A DNA stretch of 51,371 nt from Lachnospiraceae bacterium (GTDB lineage: Bacteria; Bacillota; Clostridia; Lachnospirales; Lachnospiraceae): NCBI GenBank assembly GCA_030526245.1, contig JAUNDD010000005.1:23782-75152 (forward strand). Direction: 5' to 3'. A program made the translations under genes and the position numbers. The notes beneath the pieces are model-generated. The model saw nothing but the letters and a program-made list of their open reading frames with translations, had not been told where the DNA came from and ran no database searches. Numbering within the stretch: the first letter of the stretch is position 1; each line of letters opens with the position of its first letter. Below are positions 43,716 to 51,371 of this stretch, piece by piece.

Positions 43716-45059
43716 ATGAACATCAAAACATTCAAAGGAGGTATCCATCCGGAGGAATGTAAGGAAATGTCCTTAGGCACCCCGGTTGAGCGGTATCTTC
43801 CTCAGGGAGATCTGATCTTCCCTCTTAATCAGCATATCGGCAAGCCGGCACGTCCGGTAGTTGCGGTGGGTGACAAGGTTCTGGCCGGTCAGCTCATCGC
43901 GGAGGCAGATGGCTTTATTTCCGCCAACATCGTTTCGTCCTGCTCCGGTACCGTTAAGGCCATCGAGCCGCGCAATACCGCTGCCGGTCCGAGAGTCCAG
44001 TGTATCGTCATCGAGAACGACGGCGAATACACCCTGGCAGAAGGTGTCGGTCAGGAAAAGTCTCCCCAGGAGCTTTCTAATAATGAGATCATTGCTGCCG
44101 TTAAAAATGCCGGCGTTGTCGGCATGGGCGGTGCAGGCTTCCCCACCAACGTCAAGCTGATGCCCAAGGATGCCGAAGCCATCGACTACATCATCGCCAA
44201 CGGCTGTGAGTGTGAACCCTACATCACCTGTGACGATCGCCTGATGCAGGAAGAAAACCGCGCGATCATCGAAGGTATGAAGCTGCTGCTTCGTCTCTTC
44301 CCCAACGCCAAGGGTGTGATCGCCATCGAAGACAACAAGCCGGAGGCCATCAAGGCCATGGAGGCTATGTGCATCGGCGAGAGCCAGCTGTATGTGCAGC
44401 CGGTCATGACCAAGTATCCCCAGGGCGGTGAGCGTAACCTGATCTCGGTAGTAACCGGACGCGACATCAAGGCTGGTCAGCTTCCGGCTGAGGTCGGCAC
44501 CATCGTCTGCAACGTGGCTTCTCTGTATGCGATCTATCAGGCCGCCTGCAAGAACACCCCGCTGATGGAGCGCTTCTTCACCGTGACCGGTGATGCTGTC
44601 AAGAACCCCCGCACGCTGATCGTTAAGCTGGGCACACAGACCCAGGAGCTTCTGGATGCCTGCGGCGGTGTCAAGGAAGGCTGCACCATCAGGAAGGCCC
44701 TCTTCGGCGGTCCCATGATGGGTACTCCTCTCACTGGCCTGGATGTACCGGTATGCAAAAACAACAATGCGCTGACCCTGCTGGCCGTAGATCCGGTGGA
44801 AGAGGCTGAAAAGCAGATGACCGCCTGCATCCGCTGCGGACGCTGTGCCAATGTCTGCCCGGTCCATCTGGTTCCGCAGATGCTGGCCGATGCGGCTGAA
44901 CGCGGCGATTACAAAAAGTGGGAAGCCCTGTACGGCATGGACTGCTTCCAGTGCGGTACCTGTACATGGGTCTGCCCGGCTAAGCGTCCGCTGATGCAGA
45001 TGTTCAAGCAGACCAAGGCTGTTGTTATGGCTATGAAACGCGCTCAGGCAGCGAAATGA
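43716..45059 (+). CDS. rnfC: Rnf complex subunit C
   Basis: A 447-residue subunit that carries the NADH/FMN site and two 4Fe-4S clusters. RnfC segments include TFKGGIHPEECKEMS, the Gly-rich NAGVVGMGGAGFPTNVK, NGCECEPYITCDDRLM and GGPMMGTPL. The cluster motifs are CIRCGRCANVCP and CFQCGTCTWVCP. The start at 43716 has AAGAGGAAATGAT at the right distance; the longer frame from 43596 overlaps the preceding gene and is not used. Its stop overlaps an ATG at 45056, but the next gene's real start is 45074. Confidence 0.97.
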   Translation: MNIKTFKGGIHPEECKEMSLGTPVERYLPQGDLIFPLNQHIGKPARPVVAVGDKVLAGQLIAEADGFISANIVSSCSGTVKAIEPRNTAAGPRVQCIVIENDGEYTLAEGVGQEKSPQELSNNEIIAAVKNAGVVGMGGAGFPTNVKLMPKDAEAIDYIIANGCECEPYITCDDRLMQEENRAIIEGMKLLLRLFPNAKGVIAIEDNKPEAIKAMEAMCIGESQLYVQPVMTKYPQGGERNLISVVTGRDIKAGQLPAEVGTIVCNVASLYAIYQAACKNTPLMERFFTVTGDAVKNPRTLIVKLGTQTQELLDACGGVKEGCTIRKALFGGPMMGTPLTGLDVPVCKNNNALTLLAVDPVEEAEKQMTACIRCGRCANVCPVHLVPQMLADAAERGDYKKWEALYGMDCFQCGTCTWVCPAKRPLMQMFKQTKAVVMAMKRAQAAK

Positions 45060-45073
45060 GGGGAGAGAGTTAC

Positions 45074-46618
45074 ATGAACGAAAATCTTTTTAACATATCC
45101 TCGAATCCTCACTTCAGATCGAGGTTAACCACCGGCAGCGTCATGGGTAATGTGATCATTTCCCTGCTTCCTGCCACTGCATTCGGCATTTACAAATTCG
45201 GCATCCACGCATTCCTGGTCATCGCCCTGTCGATCCTGGCCTGCGAGCTGTCCGAGCTGCTCTTTAATGTCATTGCAAAGAAACCGAACACCCTGACCGA
45301 CGGCAGTGCTGCCGTGACCGGTCTTTTACTGGCACTGTCCCTGTCGCCTTCCGTACCGCTCTACATTCCGGTCATCGGCGGCATCTTCGCCATCCTCGTC
45401 GTTAAGTGCTTCTTCGGCGGTCTTGGCAAGAACTTCATGAACCCGGCTCTGGCAGCCCGCTGCTTCCTGCTGATCTCCTTCGGTACGCAGATGACCAGCT
45501 TTGCCGTTGACGGTGTCAGCTCCGCTACTCCGCTGGCCGCCGCTGCAGCCGGTGAGACCGTAAACGTAGCAGCCATTTATCTTGGCTTCTCCAACAGCGT
45601 CATCGGCGGCAGCGCTCTCGCTCTGCTGATCGGCGGCCTGTATCTGTGGGTGACCGACGGTATCTCTCTGCGGATCCCGGTTTCCACCATTGCTGCCTTC
45701 ACCCTGTTTATGGCTCTGTTCGGCGGTCACGGCTTCGATCCGTCCTACCTGCTGCTGCAGATCTGTGCCGGCGGTATCCTGATGGGTGCTTTCTTCATGG
45801 CAACGGATCCGGTAACCAGCCCGGTTCTGGCAAAGACCCAGATCTTCTACGGTATCATCATCGGTCTTCTGGCCGGTCTGTTCCGTGTGAAGGGCGCTTC
45901 TGCCGACTCCGTCAGCTACTCCATCATCATTGCCAACATGCTGGTACCGTTCCTGGATAAGATCCGGATCCACAAACCGCTTGGCTACTACAATGGTGAA
46001 TATAAGGAAAAGAAATTCCCGACTCAGGCCATCAACCTGCTGGTGATCACCCTGGCTGCCGGCCTGGCACTCAGCGGTGTCTATGCTCTGACCAAGACCA
46101 AGATCGAGGATCAGCAGCTGGCTGCCAATGCCGCTTCCTATCAGGAAGTACTTCCGGAAGCAGCTTCCTTTACTGCTTCGGATGAAGCCAAGGCTGCCAT
46201 CGAAGAGCTGGCCGGTGCTGCTTATAACGAAGCCTCCTTCGGCAAGACCTATGTCAATGCCGCTGTGACCGGTATGGATGAGGCAGACGCTGTTGTCGGT
46301 TACGTCATGTCTGTAACCTCTGCCGATGCATTCGACGGAACGCTTACCGTTTCTGTTGGTATCGACACCGAAGGTACCGTTACCGCCATCGCCTTCACCG
46401 AGCTGAACGAGACCGCCGGCATGGGTATGAATGCCGATAAGCCGGAATTCAAGGAACAGTTCAATGGCCGCAAGGCAGATGAGTTCATTCTCGACAAGGG
46501 CGGCAATGCTTCTGCTGAAAACGAGATCAACTCTGTAACCGGTGCATCCAGAACCTCTGGTGCCGTTGTCAACGCTGTTAACACAGCTCTGGCATTCTAC
46601 CGGGATCATATCGCTTAA
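45074..46618 (+). CDS. rnfDG: RnfD-RnfG fusion protein
   Basis: A 514-residue protein that joins two Rnf subunits usually encoded separately. Residues 1-308 are RnfD: hydrophobic helices, NTLTDGSAAVTGLLLALSL, GKNFMNPALAARCFLL, and the covalent-flavin motif D146-GVSSA-T152. From about 310 (YKEKKFPTQAINLLV) a new transmembrane helix (319-340) and an extracytosolic FMN_bind domain follow, which is RnfG. Its flavinylation motif reads TGASRTS (Ser492 where Thr is usual). A single open frame runs through the junction with no stop or ribosome-binding site. The start at 45074 follows AGGGGAGAGAG. Order rnfC, DG, E, A, B matches the standard C-D-G-E-A-B. Confidence 0.93.
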   Translation: MNENLFNISSNPHFRSRLTTGSVMGNVIISLLPATAFGIYKFGIHAFLVIALSILACELSELLFNVIAKKPNTLTDGSAAVTGLLLALSLSPSVPLYIPVIGGIFAILVVKCFFGGLGKNFMNPALAARCFLLISFGTQMTSFAVDGVSSATPLAAAAAGETVNVAAIYLGFSNSVIGGSALALLIGGLYLWVTDGISLRIPVSTIAAFTLFMALFGGHGFDPSYLLLQICAGGILMGAFFMATDPVTSPVLAKTQIFYGIIIGLLAGLFRVKGASADSVSYSIIIANMLVPFLDKIRIHKPLGYYNGEYKEKKFPTQAINLLVITLAAGLALSGVYALTKTKIEDQQLAANAASYQEVLPEAASFTASDEAKAAIEELAGAAYNEASFGKTYVNAAVTGMDEADAVVGYVMSVTSADAFDGTLTVSVGIDTEGTVTAIAFTELNETAGMGMNADKPEFKEQFNGRKADEFILDKGGNASAENEINSVTGASRTSGAVVNAVNTALAFYRDHIA

Positions 46619-46633
46619 AGGAGGTGCGTATCG

Positions 46634-47329
46634 ATGAATAACAAAAGAACAAATCCCTATTCTGAGCGTATCTTTAACGGTCTGATCAAGGAAAATCCGT
46701 GTCTGATCCTCATGCTCGGCATGTGTCCGACTCTGGCGGTTACCACAACCGCCTCCAACGGTCTGGGCATGGGTCTTTCCACTCTGGCTGTACTGATTCT
46801 CTCCAACCTGATCATCTCGCTGATGCGTAAGGTGATCCCGGATGCAGTCCGCCTGCCGGCCTACATCGTCATCGTTGCAACACTGGTTACCGTTGTTCAG
46901 CTTCTGATCCAGGCCTACATCCCGGCGCTGTATGCTTCTCTGGGCATCTACATCCCGCTGATCGTAGTAAACTGCATCATTCTGGGCCGTGCGGAAGCCT
47001 ATGCCAACAAGAACACCCCGGTACTCGCCTTAATGGACGGTCTGGGCATGGGCCTTGGCTTTACCGCTGCGCTGGTACTCATCGGTATTCTCCGTGAATT
47101 CTTCGGCGCTGGTACCTTCTTCGGAAACGAGCTTCCGCTTCCGATCCCGCCCATCGGCATCTTCGTCAAGGCTCCGGGTGCTTTCCTGGTCATGGCCTTC
47201 ATCGTTGCCGTTATGAACGCTGTCAACATCAAGACCGAAGCCAACAAAAAAGTCGAGGGCTGTGACGGCTGCTGTGCAAGCTGCTCTTCTTCCTCTGACT
47301 GTGGAACCAAAAAGGAGGATAAAGAATAA
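46634..47329 (+). CDS. rnfE: Rnf complex subunit E, with Cys-rich tail
   Basis: A 231-residue integral membrane subunit with about six helices and the RnfA/E family pattern NPCLILMLGMCPTLAVTTTASNGLGMG and SLGIYIPLIVVNCIILGRAEAYA. RnfA and RnfE face each other in the membrane and hold a shared iron centre between their conserved Cys residues. After the last helix the protein ends in a Cys/Ser-rich tail (Cys210, 213, 214, 217, 223), not part of the core family. AAAGGAGGTG precedes the start. Its stop codon overlaps the rnfA start by one base. Confidence 0.96.
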   Translation: MNNKRTNPYSERIFNGLIKENPCLILMLGMCPTLAVTTTASNGLGMGLSTLAVLILSNLIISLMRKVIPDAVRLPAYIVIVATLVTVVQLLIQAYIPALYASLGIYIPLIVVNCIILGRAEAYANKNTPVLALMDGLGMGLGFTAALVLIGILREFFGAGTFFGNELPLPIPPIGIFVKAPGAFLVMAFIVAVMNAVNIKTEANKKVEGCDGCCASCSSSSDCGTKKEDKE

Positions 47330-47913
47330 TGTCGAATACATCACTGCTCTTTATCATCATTACGACTGCACTGGTCAGCAACGTTGTTCTGAGCCAGTTC
47401 CTGGGTATCTGCTCTTTCCTGGGCGTATCCCAGTCCATTAAAAACTCTGCCGCACTGGGCGTAGCGGTTATGTTCGTTATGACCATCGCCTCTGCTGTCG
47501 CCTGGATGCTGTACACCTGGCTGCTGGTTCCCCTGGGACTGGAATACATGCAGACCATCGTATTCATTCTGGTTATCGCCGCTCTGGTTCAGATCGTTGA
47601 GATGTTCCTGAAGAAATCTTCTCCGGCACTCTACAATGCCCTGGGCATTTACCTGCCGCTGATCACCACCAACTGCGCGGTTCTCGGTGTGGCTCTGACC
47701 AACGTACAGAATGAGTACAACTTCTCCCAGAGCGTTGTGGCCGGCTTCGGTACCGCTGCCGGTTATACCATCGCCATCGTCATTCTGGCAGGTATCCGTG
47801 AACGCATTTATCTTCCGGACGTTCCCAAGCCCTTCCGCGGTGCTCCGATCGTCCTGCTTTCCGCAGCCCTGATGTCCATTGCTTTCTTCGGATTTTCCGG
47901 ACTGTCACTGTAA
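47329..47913 (+). CDS. rnfA: Rnf complex subunit A
   Basis: A 194-residue membrane subunit, partner of RnfE. Family segments: LVSNVVLSQFLGICSFLGVSQSIKNSAALG, ALGIYLPLITTNCAVLGVALTN and GIRERIYLPDVPKPFRG. The start is coupled to rnfE (TAATG overlap), with AAAAAGGAGGATAAA inside the end of rnfE. Length and topology are normal. Confidence 0.98.
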   Translation: MSNTSLLFIIITTALVSNVVLSQFLGICSFLGVSQSIKNSAALGVAVMFVMTIASAVAWMLYTWLLVPLGLEYMQTIVFILVIAALVQIVEMFLKKSSPALYNALGIYLPLITTNCAVLGVALTNVQNEYNFSQSVVAGFGTAAGYTIAIVILAGIRERIYLPDVPKPFRGAPIVLLSAALMSIAFFGFSGLSL

Positions 47914-47925
47914 AGGAGGAGTCAC

Positions 47926-48717
47926 ATGTCACCAATCATTACTGCAACTTTAAGTGTTGGTATCATTGGTCTGATCATCGGTGTTCTTCTGGTTCTTCTC
48001 GGAAGAAAATTCGCCGTTGAAGTCAACGAATATCAGGCAGCCGTTCGCGACTGCCTGCCCGGCAACAACTGCGGCGGCTGCGGCTACGCAGGCTGCGATG
48101 CTCTCGCTGCTGCCATCGCAAATGGTGAGGCTCCGGCCAATGCCTGCCCGGTGGGCGGCGCTCCGGTAGCTGAAAAGATCAGCCACATCATGGGTGTTGA
48201 GATCTCAGAGACCGAAAAGACCGTTGCTTTTGTTAAATGCTCCGGCGACTGCGACCATGCTGTTAACCGTGCAAACTATGTGGGCCTCTCCGACTGTCAG
48301 GCAGCAGTCAACGCCGGCCTTTCCCCGAAGGGCTGTGCAGACGGTTGTCTCGGACTCGGCAGCTGCGTAAGCGCCTGCCCCTTCGATGCGATCCATGTGG
48401 TCAACGGTGTAGCCCATGTCAACCGCAGCCTGTGCAAGTCCTGCGCCAAGTGTGTAGCTGCCTGCCCGAAGCATCTGATCGAGATCGTTCCGGACAGCGC
48501 TCAGTACGCTGTCAAGTGTGCCAACACCGACCGCGGACCGGTGGTCAAAAAGGTCTGCTCCGCCGGCTGTCTGGCCTGCAAGGTCTGCGAAAAGCAGTGT
48601 GAAAACGATGCGATCCATGTTGAAAATAACGTGGCTCACATCGATTACAGCAAATGTACCAAGTGCGGCAAGTGCGCTGAAAAGTGTAAGCCGCAGGTTA
48701 TCTCCAAGCGCTTCTAA
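47926..48717 (+). CDS. rnfB: Rnf complex subunit B
   Basis: A 263-residue iron-sulfur subunit and entry point for electrons from ferredoxin. One N-terminal transmembrane helix (6-26) is followed by the 4Fe-4S domain with Cys43, 49, 52, 57 (CLPGNNCGGCGYAGCDAL) and by four ferredoxin-type cubane motifs (CLGLGSCVSACP, CKSCAKCVAACP, CLACKVCEKQCE, CTKCGKCAEKCK). It is the last gene of the operon, with the terminator 34 bp downstream. The number of clusters is at the larger end for RnfB, as is common in Clostridia. Confidence 0.98.
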   Translation: MSPIITATLSVGIIGLIIGVLLVLLGRKFAVEVNEYQAAVRDCLPGNNCGGCGYAGCDALAAAIANGEAPANACPVGGAPVAEKISHIMGVEISETEKTVAFVKCSGDCDHAVNRANYVGLSDCQAAVNAGLSPKGCADGCLGLGSCVSACPFDAIHVVNGVAHVNRSLCKSCAKCVAACPKHLIEIVPDSAQYAVKCANTDRGPVVKKVCSAGCLACKVCEKQCENDAIHVENNVAHIDYSKCTKCGKCAEKCKPQVISKRF

Positions 48718-48750
48718 GATAAAGCAAACGGAGCTAAAACAAGCAAAGGA

Positions 48751-48776
48751 AAAGGCTGCCGGTCGGCAGCCTTTTT
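48751..48776 (+). terminator. Terminator of the rnf operon
   Basis: AAAGGCTGCC-ggtc-GGCAGCC followed by TTTTT, 34 bp past the rnfB stop codon. Confidence 0.93.
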
Positions 48777-48842
48777 CTCATCTCGGCGCTTGAATAACCA
48801 GGGCTTCCCCAAGCGGATTTTGATTATTCAGCAACAGTCAAC

Positions 48843-48903
48843 AAAAGGTGCCTGCAGGTCCATGTCATCCCTAAGGGATCACACAGCCTCGCAGGCACCT
48901 TTT
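48843..48903. terminator. Nested hairpin between rnfB and deacetylase genes
   Basis: Arms AAAAGGTGCCTGC / GCAGGCACCTTTT enclose an inner ATCCC-taa-GGGAT hairpin. T-rich sequence follows on both strands (TTTTTTCG on plus, TTTTGTTG on minus), fitting a terminator shared by the convergent genes. A weaker TGAATAA/TTATTCA dyad (48791-48830) precedes it. Confidence 0.75.
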
Positions 48904-48909
48904 TTTCGA

Positions 48910-50250
48910 TCAATAGAAGTTATAGTAGGTTCGTCCGCTTTGCAGCGTTGTCTTGCCGCGATACTTCGCCAGCTCGCTGACCGTCACCATCTGGAAGCCT
49001 CTGCGGGCCAGCTCCGGAATAATGGTTTCCGCGGCCGTCACCGTGGCACCGTGAACATCATGCATCAAAACGATATCTCCGTCCCGCACGCTTGCCAGCA
49101 CAGCATTCACCGTTGCCGAGGAGTCACCGGTATGCCGCCAGTCGTTGGTATCCACCGACCAGTAGATGGACGGATAGCCCATGGAACCGAGCACCCGGCT
49201 GTTGTCATGTCCGGCTCCGTAGGGAAGCCGTGCCACCGTCGGCGATTTTCCGGTAAGATTTCGGATCGCCGATGCCGTACGTGAAAACTGGGAGGCGATC
49301 CCCTCATTGCTCAGGCTGGTCATATTAGAATGGTCATAGGAATGACATCCCAGTTCACAGCCCTGCTTCGCCATCTGCCGGACGGTATCCGGATAGGAAT
49401 TCACGCTGTTTCCCACCATGAAGAAGGTAGCTCTGGCCCTGTTGCGCTGCAGACAGGCCAGCAGTCTGGCGGTGTAGGGACCGGGACCGTCATCAAAGGT
49501 CAGTGCCACCAGCTTTTTCTTCGGATCCACTTCACTGGTCACCTTTACGGACGGATCATACATCCCGTTCTTTTTGAAGTAGTACCATTTCCCGTCGATA
49601 TACTGCTCGCCGGTGACCCGGACTCCCAGCTCATCCACGTAATACTTCTTATCCCCCAGTATCACCCAACTGCTTTTGACCATGGCTCCGTTTCCGCCAA
49701 GATACCGGTACTTTCCATCCTTCTTGACCCATTTTCCTGTCGCCATCATGCCGGTCTTTTTATTGAAGTAGTACTGCTTGTTCTTGATCGATACCCAGCC
49801 GGTCACCTTCTTGCCCGTGGTGGAGCTGAAGTAATAATACGCGCCGTCGATCTTATACTTACCGCTCACGCGTTTTCCGTTCTTTTTGAAATAATAGGTA
49901 TTGTTCAGCCAGCCGCTGACCAGCTTGCCCGCCTCATCCAGGTAGTAGGTGGCATTGCGATATTTGACCCAGCCCGAAGTACGACGTCCGTACTTGTTCA
50001 GATAGTAGATCTCACCGCCATTGCTGATCCACATGGATTTGGCATACTTTCCTGTTTTCAGCCGGAATTTCGGTCCCTTACTGAAATTTTTCCATTCCCC
50101 TTCCACTTTCGGTGCCTTCCGCACATTGGCAAGCACCTGTTTCGTCTTTGCCGTGGTAGTCTTGATCTTCTCCGCAGCGGCCGTCGGCACACTGCAGGCC
50201 AACACCACCAGCGCCAGCCATACGGCCGCTCTCTTCATTAGCCTCTTCAT
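48910..50250 (-). CDS. Cell-wall-bound polysaccharide deacetylase
   Basis: A 446-residue exported protein. A signal peptide (MKRLMKRAAVWLALVVLACSVPTAAA) precedes about seven CW-binding (choline-binding-type) repeats of roughly 20 residues (such as GWVKYRNATYYLDEAGKLVS, GKYKIDGAYYYFSS, GWVSIKNKQYYFNKKTGMMA) and a C-terminal NodB domain. The NodB motifs are TFDDGP (251-256), HSYDH (303-307), RLPYGA, SVDTNDW and DIVLMHDVHG. It should remove acetyl groups from N-acetylglucosamine in peptidoglycan or another surface glycan. ATG at 50250 is preferred because GCGGGGGAT lies at a proper distance; the ATG at 50259 is too close to it. A promoter is at 50383-50410. Confidence 0.94.
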   Translation of the reverse strand: MKRLMKRAAVWLALVVLACSVPTAAAEKIKTTTAKTKQVLANVRKAPKVEGEWKNFSKGPKFRLKTGKYAKSMWISNGGEIYYLNKYGRRTSGWVKYRNATYYLDEAGKLVSGWLNNTYYFKKNGKRVSGKYKIDGAYYYFSSTTGKKVTGWVSIKNKQYYFNKKTGMMATGKWVKKDGKYRYLGGNGAMVKSSWVILGDKKYYVDELGVRVTGEQYIDGKWYYFKKNGMYDPSVKVTSEVDPKKKLVALTFDDGPGPYTARLLACLQRNRARATFFMVGNSVNSYPDTVRQMAKQGCELGCHSYDHSNMTSLSNEGIASQFSRTASAIRNLTGKSPTVARLPYGAGHDNSRVLGSMGYPSIYWSVDTNDWRHTGDSSATVNAVLASVRDGDIVLMHDVHGATVTAAETIIPELARRGFQMVTVSELAKYRGKTTLQSGRTYYNFY

Positions 50251-50382
50251 TTGTTTCATCCCCCGCTCTTCTGTCCGTACAGCCAGCGGGATATCTCCAT
50301 GTCTGGCAGATCGTTTCTTAAATACCTCGACCGTATACTTGCCTGAAATGAATCCCCCCTGCTGCCTTGCTATTTATCTTCC

Positions 50383-50410
50383 ATTATAACGGCACCCCTG
50401 CCAAAAACAA
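50383..50410 (-). promoter_or_regulatory. Promoter of the deacetylase gene
   Basis: On the minus strand a perfect -10 TATAAT (50383-50388), a 16-bp spacer and a weak -35 TTGTTT (50405-50410). The leader would be about 125 nt. Confidence 0.6.
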
Positions 50411-50539
50411 GGGTTGCCCGGGGGCTGTATTCTAACCTTTTTCTAAAGATTTCTTACAGAAAATTACGAAGCCGTTACGAAGTCTGGCACGGGTCGATTT
50501 CACCTTTTCTACGCCGGATAAAATGCCTCTCCCCATAGC

Positions 50540-51100
50540 CTACCGCGAGGATCGCTCATCTGCCTCCGCCCCGGGCTCCTGTTTTTCCGGCACCATAATG
50601 CCCCTTGTCGCCTGCATGGCAAACAAAAGATCTGTGAACTGCTCATACACCGGAATCATCTCTCCACTCCGAAGAAGTTCTCTCACCCTGTCTGCATCGG
50701 CCCAGCATACGGCGCTGACTTCTCCGCTCTGCAGAGTCAGCTCCTGCGTTTCCACCGGATGCACAGCCGCATAAAAGTCATGGGTGTAGCCGTCATAATA
50801 CACTGACATTGTTTTGACCAGACATCCCTCCGGAAGACGGAGCCCCAGCTCCTCCTCCAGCTCGCGCCTGGCCGCCTGCTCGCTGCTTTCTCCGGCCTGA
50901 ACGCCCCCGGCCGCCGCCACATCCCACAGTCCGCCCCAGCTCTTGGCCGGATGCCGCTGCGCCAGGAGCATCCTTCCCTGCGCATCAAAAATGCAGACAA
51001 ACACGATCAGAGCCGTCTCTCCCTCCGGGATGCGCTCGCCCCGGATGATCCTCGTTCCTGTCTTTTCAAAGCTCTGTGTGTACAGATCCAGTAATTCCAT
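50540..51100 (-). CDS. NUDIX hydrolase
   Basis: A 186-residue protein with a complete Nudix box, GGVQAGESSEQAARRELEEELGL, and the preceding LLAQRHPAKSWGGLWDVAAAGG, which resembles the isopentenyl-diphosphate isomerase-like / YfcD-type Nudix group. It hydrolyses a nucleoside diphosphate linked to some other moiety; the substrate cannot be told. The start at 51100 has AAAAAAGGAGCAC upstream; an in-frame start at 51121 is less likely. It stands alone, about 290 bp upstream of the deacetylase start, with repeat R2 copy B just upstream. Confidence 0.9.
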   Translation of the reverse strand: MELLDLYTQSFEKTGTRIIRGERIPEGETALIVFVCIFDAQGRMLLAQRHPAKSWGGLWDVAAAGGVQAGESSEQAARRELEEELGLRLPEGCLVKTMSVYYDGYTHDFYAAVHPVETQELTLQSGEVSAVCWADADRVRELLRSGEMIPVYEQFTDLLFAMQATRGIMVPEKQEPGAEADERSSR

Positions 51101-51150
51101 CGTGTGCTCCTTTTTTATCATCGTATACTTTTTGAAACAATTCAGATGCA

Positions 51151-51371
51151 GCTCCTGTCCAGATCCAACGCTCGCTGAGTTGGTTGCGCCCCCTCGCTCT
51201 AGCTCGGCGGCAGGACGTCGGAGCCATTAGAGTCACGAACTGCGTTCGTGAGGGCTCCTCCTGTCAACGCTCCGTCAAGCTAACGCCAACTACGACCATA
51301 TATAAAATGCTCGGGATGTGGCCCTCGCATTTTGGTCTCCGTAGGCGTGGATCTCTCCTCCGCTAAAAGCG
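51151..51371 (+). repeat. Repeat R2, copy B (cut by window edge)
   Basis: Direct repeat of 41118-41338: 221 aligned bases, no gaps, seven mismatches. The paired segments described for copy A are all kept. The element runs off the right edge, so its full length is unknown; in copy A a further arm (CTCGCATTT at 41291 with AAATGCGAG at 41345) suggests it extends to at least about 41353. Confidence 0.9.

Noticed and set aside
45056-45073. ATG at 45056 overlapping the rnfC stop as start of rnfD
   Set aside because: The ribosome-binding site GGGGAGAG lies downstream of it and fits ATG 45074, where the RnfD family sequence begins.
48791-48830. A TGAATAA/TTATTCA dyad as a regulatory site
   Set aside because: It lies between two terminators of convergent genes and has a 26-nt loop with no other support.
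41118-51371. A composite transposon bounded by the R2 copies
   Set aside because: No transposase, recombinase or target duplication is visible between or beside the copies, and the genes between them are core metabolic genes. R2 is kept as an unexplained repeat.

Overview
The window reads as a chromosomal segment of a low-oxygen, gut-type Clostridia, most likely Lachnospiraceae (Bacillota). The evidence is a CodY regulator, CIRCE-controlled groES-groEL, a Crh-like HPr paralogue, a stand-alone AICAR transformylase next to an archaeal-type IMP cyclohydrolase, HemZ, and an Rnf complex with ApbE and a Gx-family membrane protein. Base composition is moderately GC-rich by eye. No phage genes, transposases or CRISPR arrays were seen. 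Species identity cannot be settled from the sequence alone.

Layout. 1-153: tandem tRNA-Gly(GCC) genes, the first cut by the window edge. 377-7623 (minus): purine genes (AICARFT, PurO, guaB), a HEAT-methyltransferase, a cell-wall amidase and a small membrane protein. 7689-9795: groEL and groES with CIRCE and promoter. 10131-13267: codY and topA. 13619-15481: an RluA-type pseudouridine synthase and a cation diffusion facilitator. 16022-21586: an envelope group (small membrane protein, Dus, L,D-transpeptidase, transglutaminase-like protein with Ig-like domains). 21909-24003: rpsB-tsf. 24336-31133: an ABC export system with one ATPase, one MacB-type permease and two membrane-fusion proteins, one of them 1109 residues long with a duplicated unknown domain. 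31330: a plus-strand DUF1294 gene. 31949-40195 (minus): malic enzyme, apt, rel, an MBL hydrolase, hemZ and aspS. 40433: tRNA-Arg(ACG). 40652: the HPr-like gene. 41532-48717 (plus): Gx protein, ApbE, a small FMN-binding protein, then rnfC, an rnfD-rnfG fusion, rnfE, rnfA and rnfB. 48910-51100 (minus): a polysaccharide deacetylase and a NUDIX hydrolase.

How the parts fit. IMP and GTP supply (PurH-like, PurO, GuaB, Apt), ppGpp turnover (Rel) and the GTP sensor CodY lie within 40 kb. ApbE and the FMN-binding proteins serve the Rnf complex, which couples ferredoxin-NAD+ electron transfer to an ion gradient.

The least explained content is not protein. Intergenic spaces carry several families of structured repeats: a 63-bp hairpin element in six copies (R1), a 221-bp highly structured direct repeat on either side of the Rnf block (R2), two hairpin families in two copies each (R3, R4), a 27-bp perfect palindrome in two copies, and a 48-bp tandem repeat. 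Together with the RnfD-RnfG fusion, the giant duplicated adaptor and an EF-Ts with an insertion, these are the best candidates for undescribed biology.
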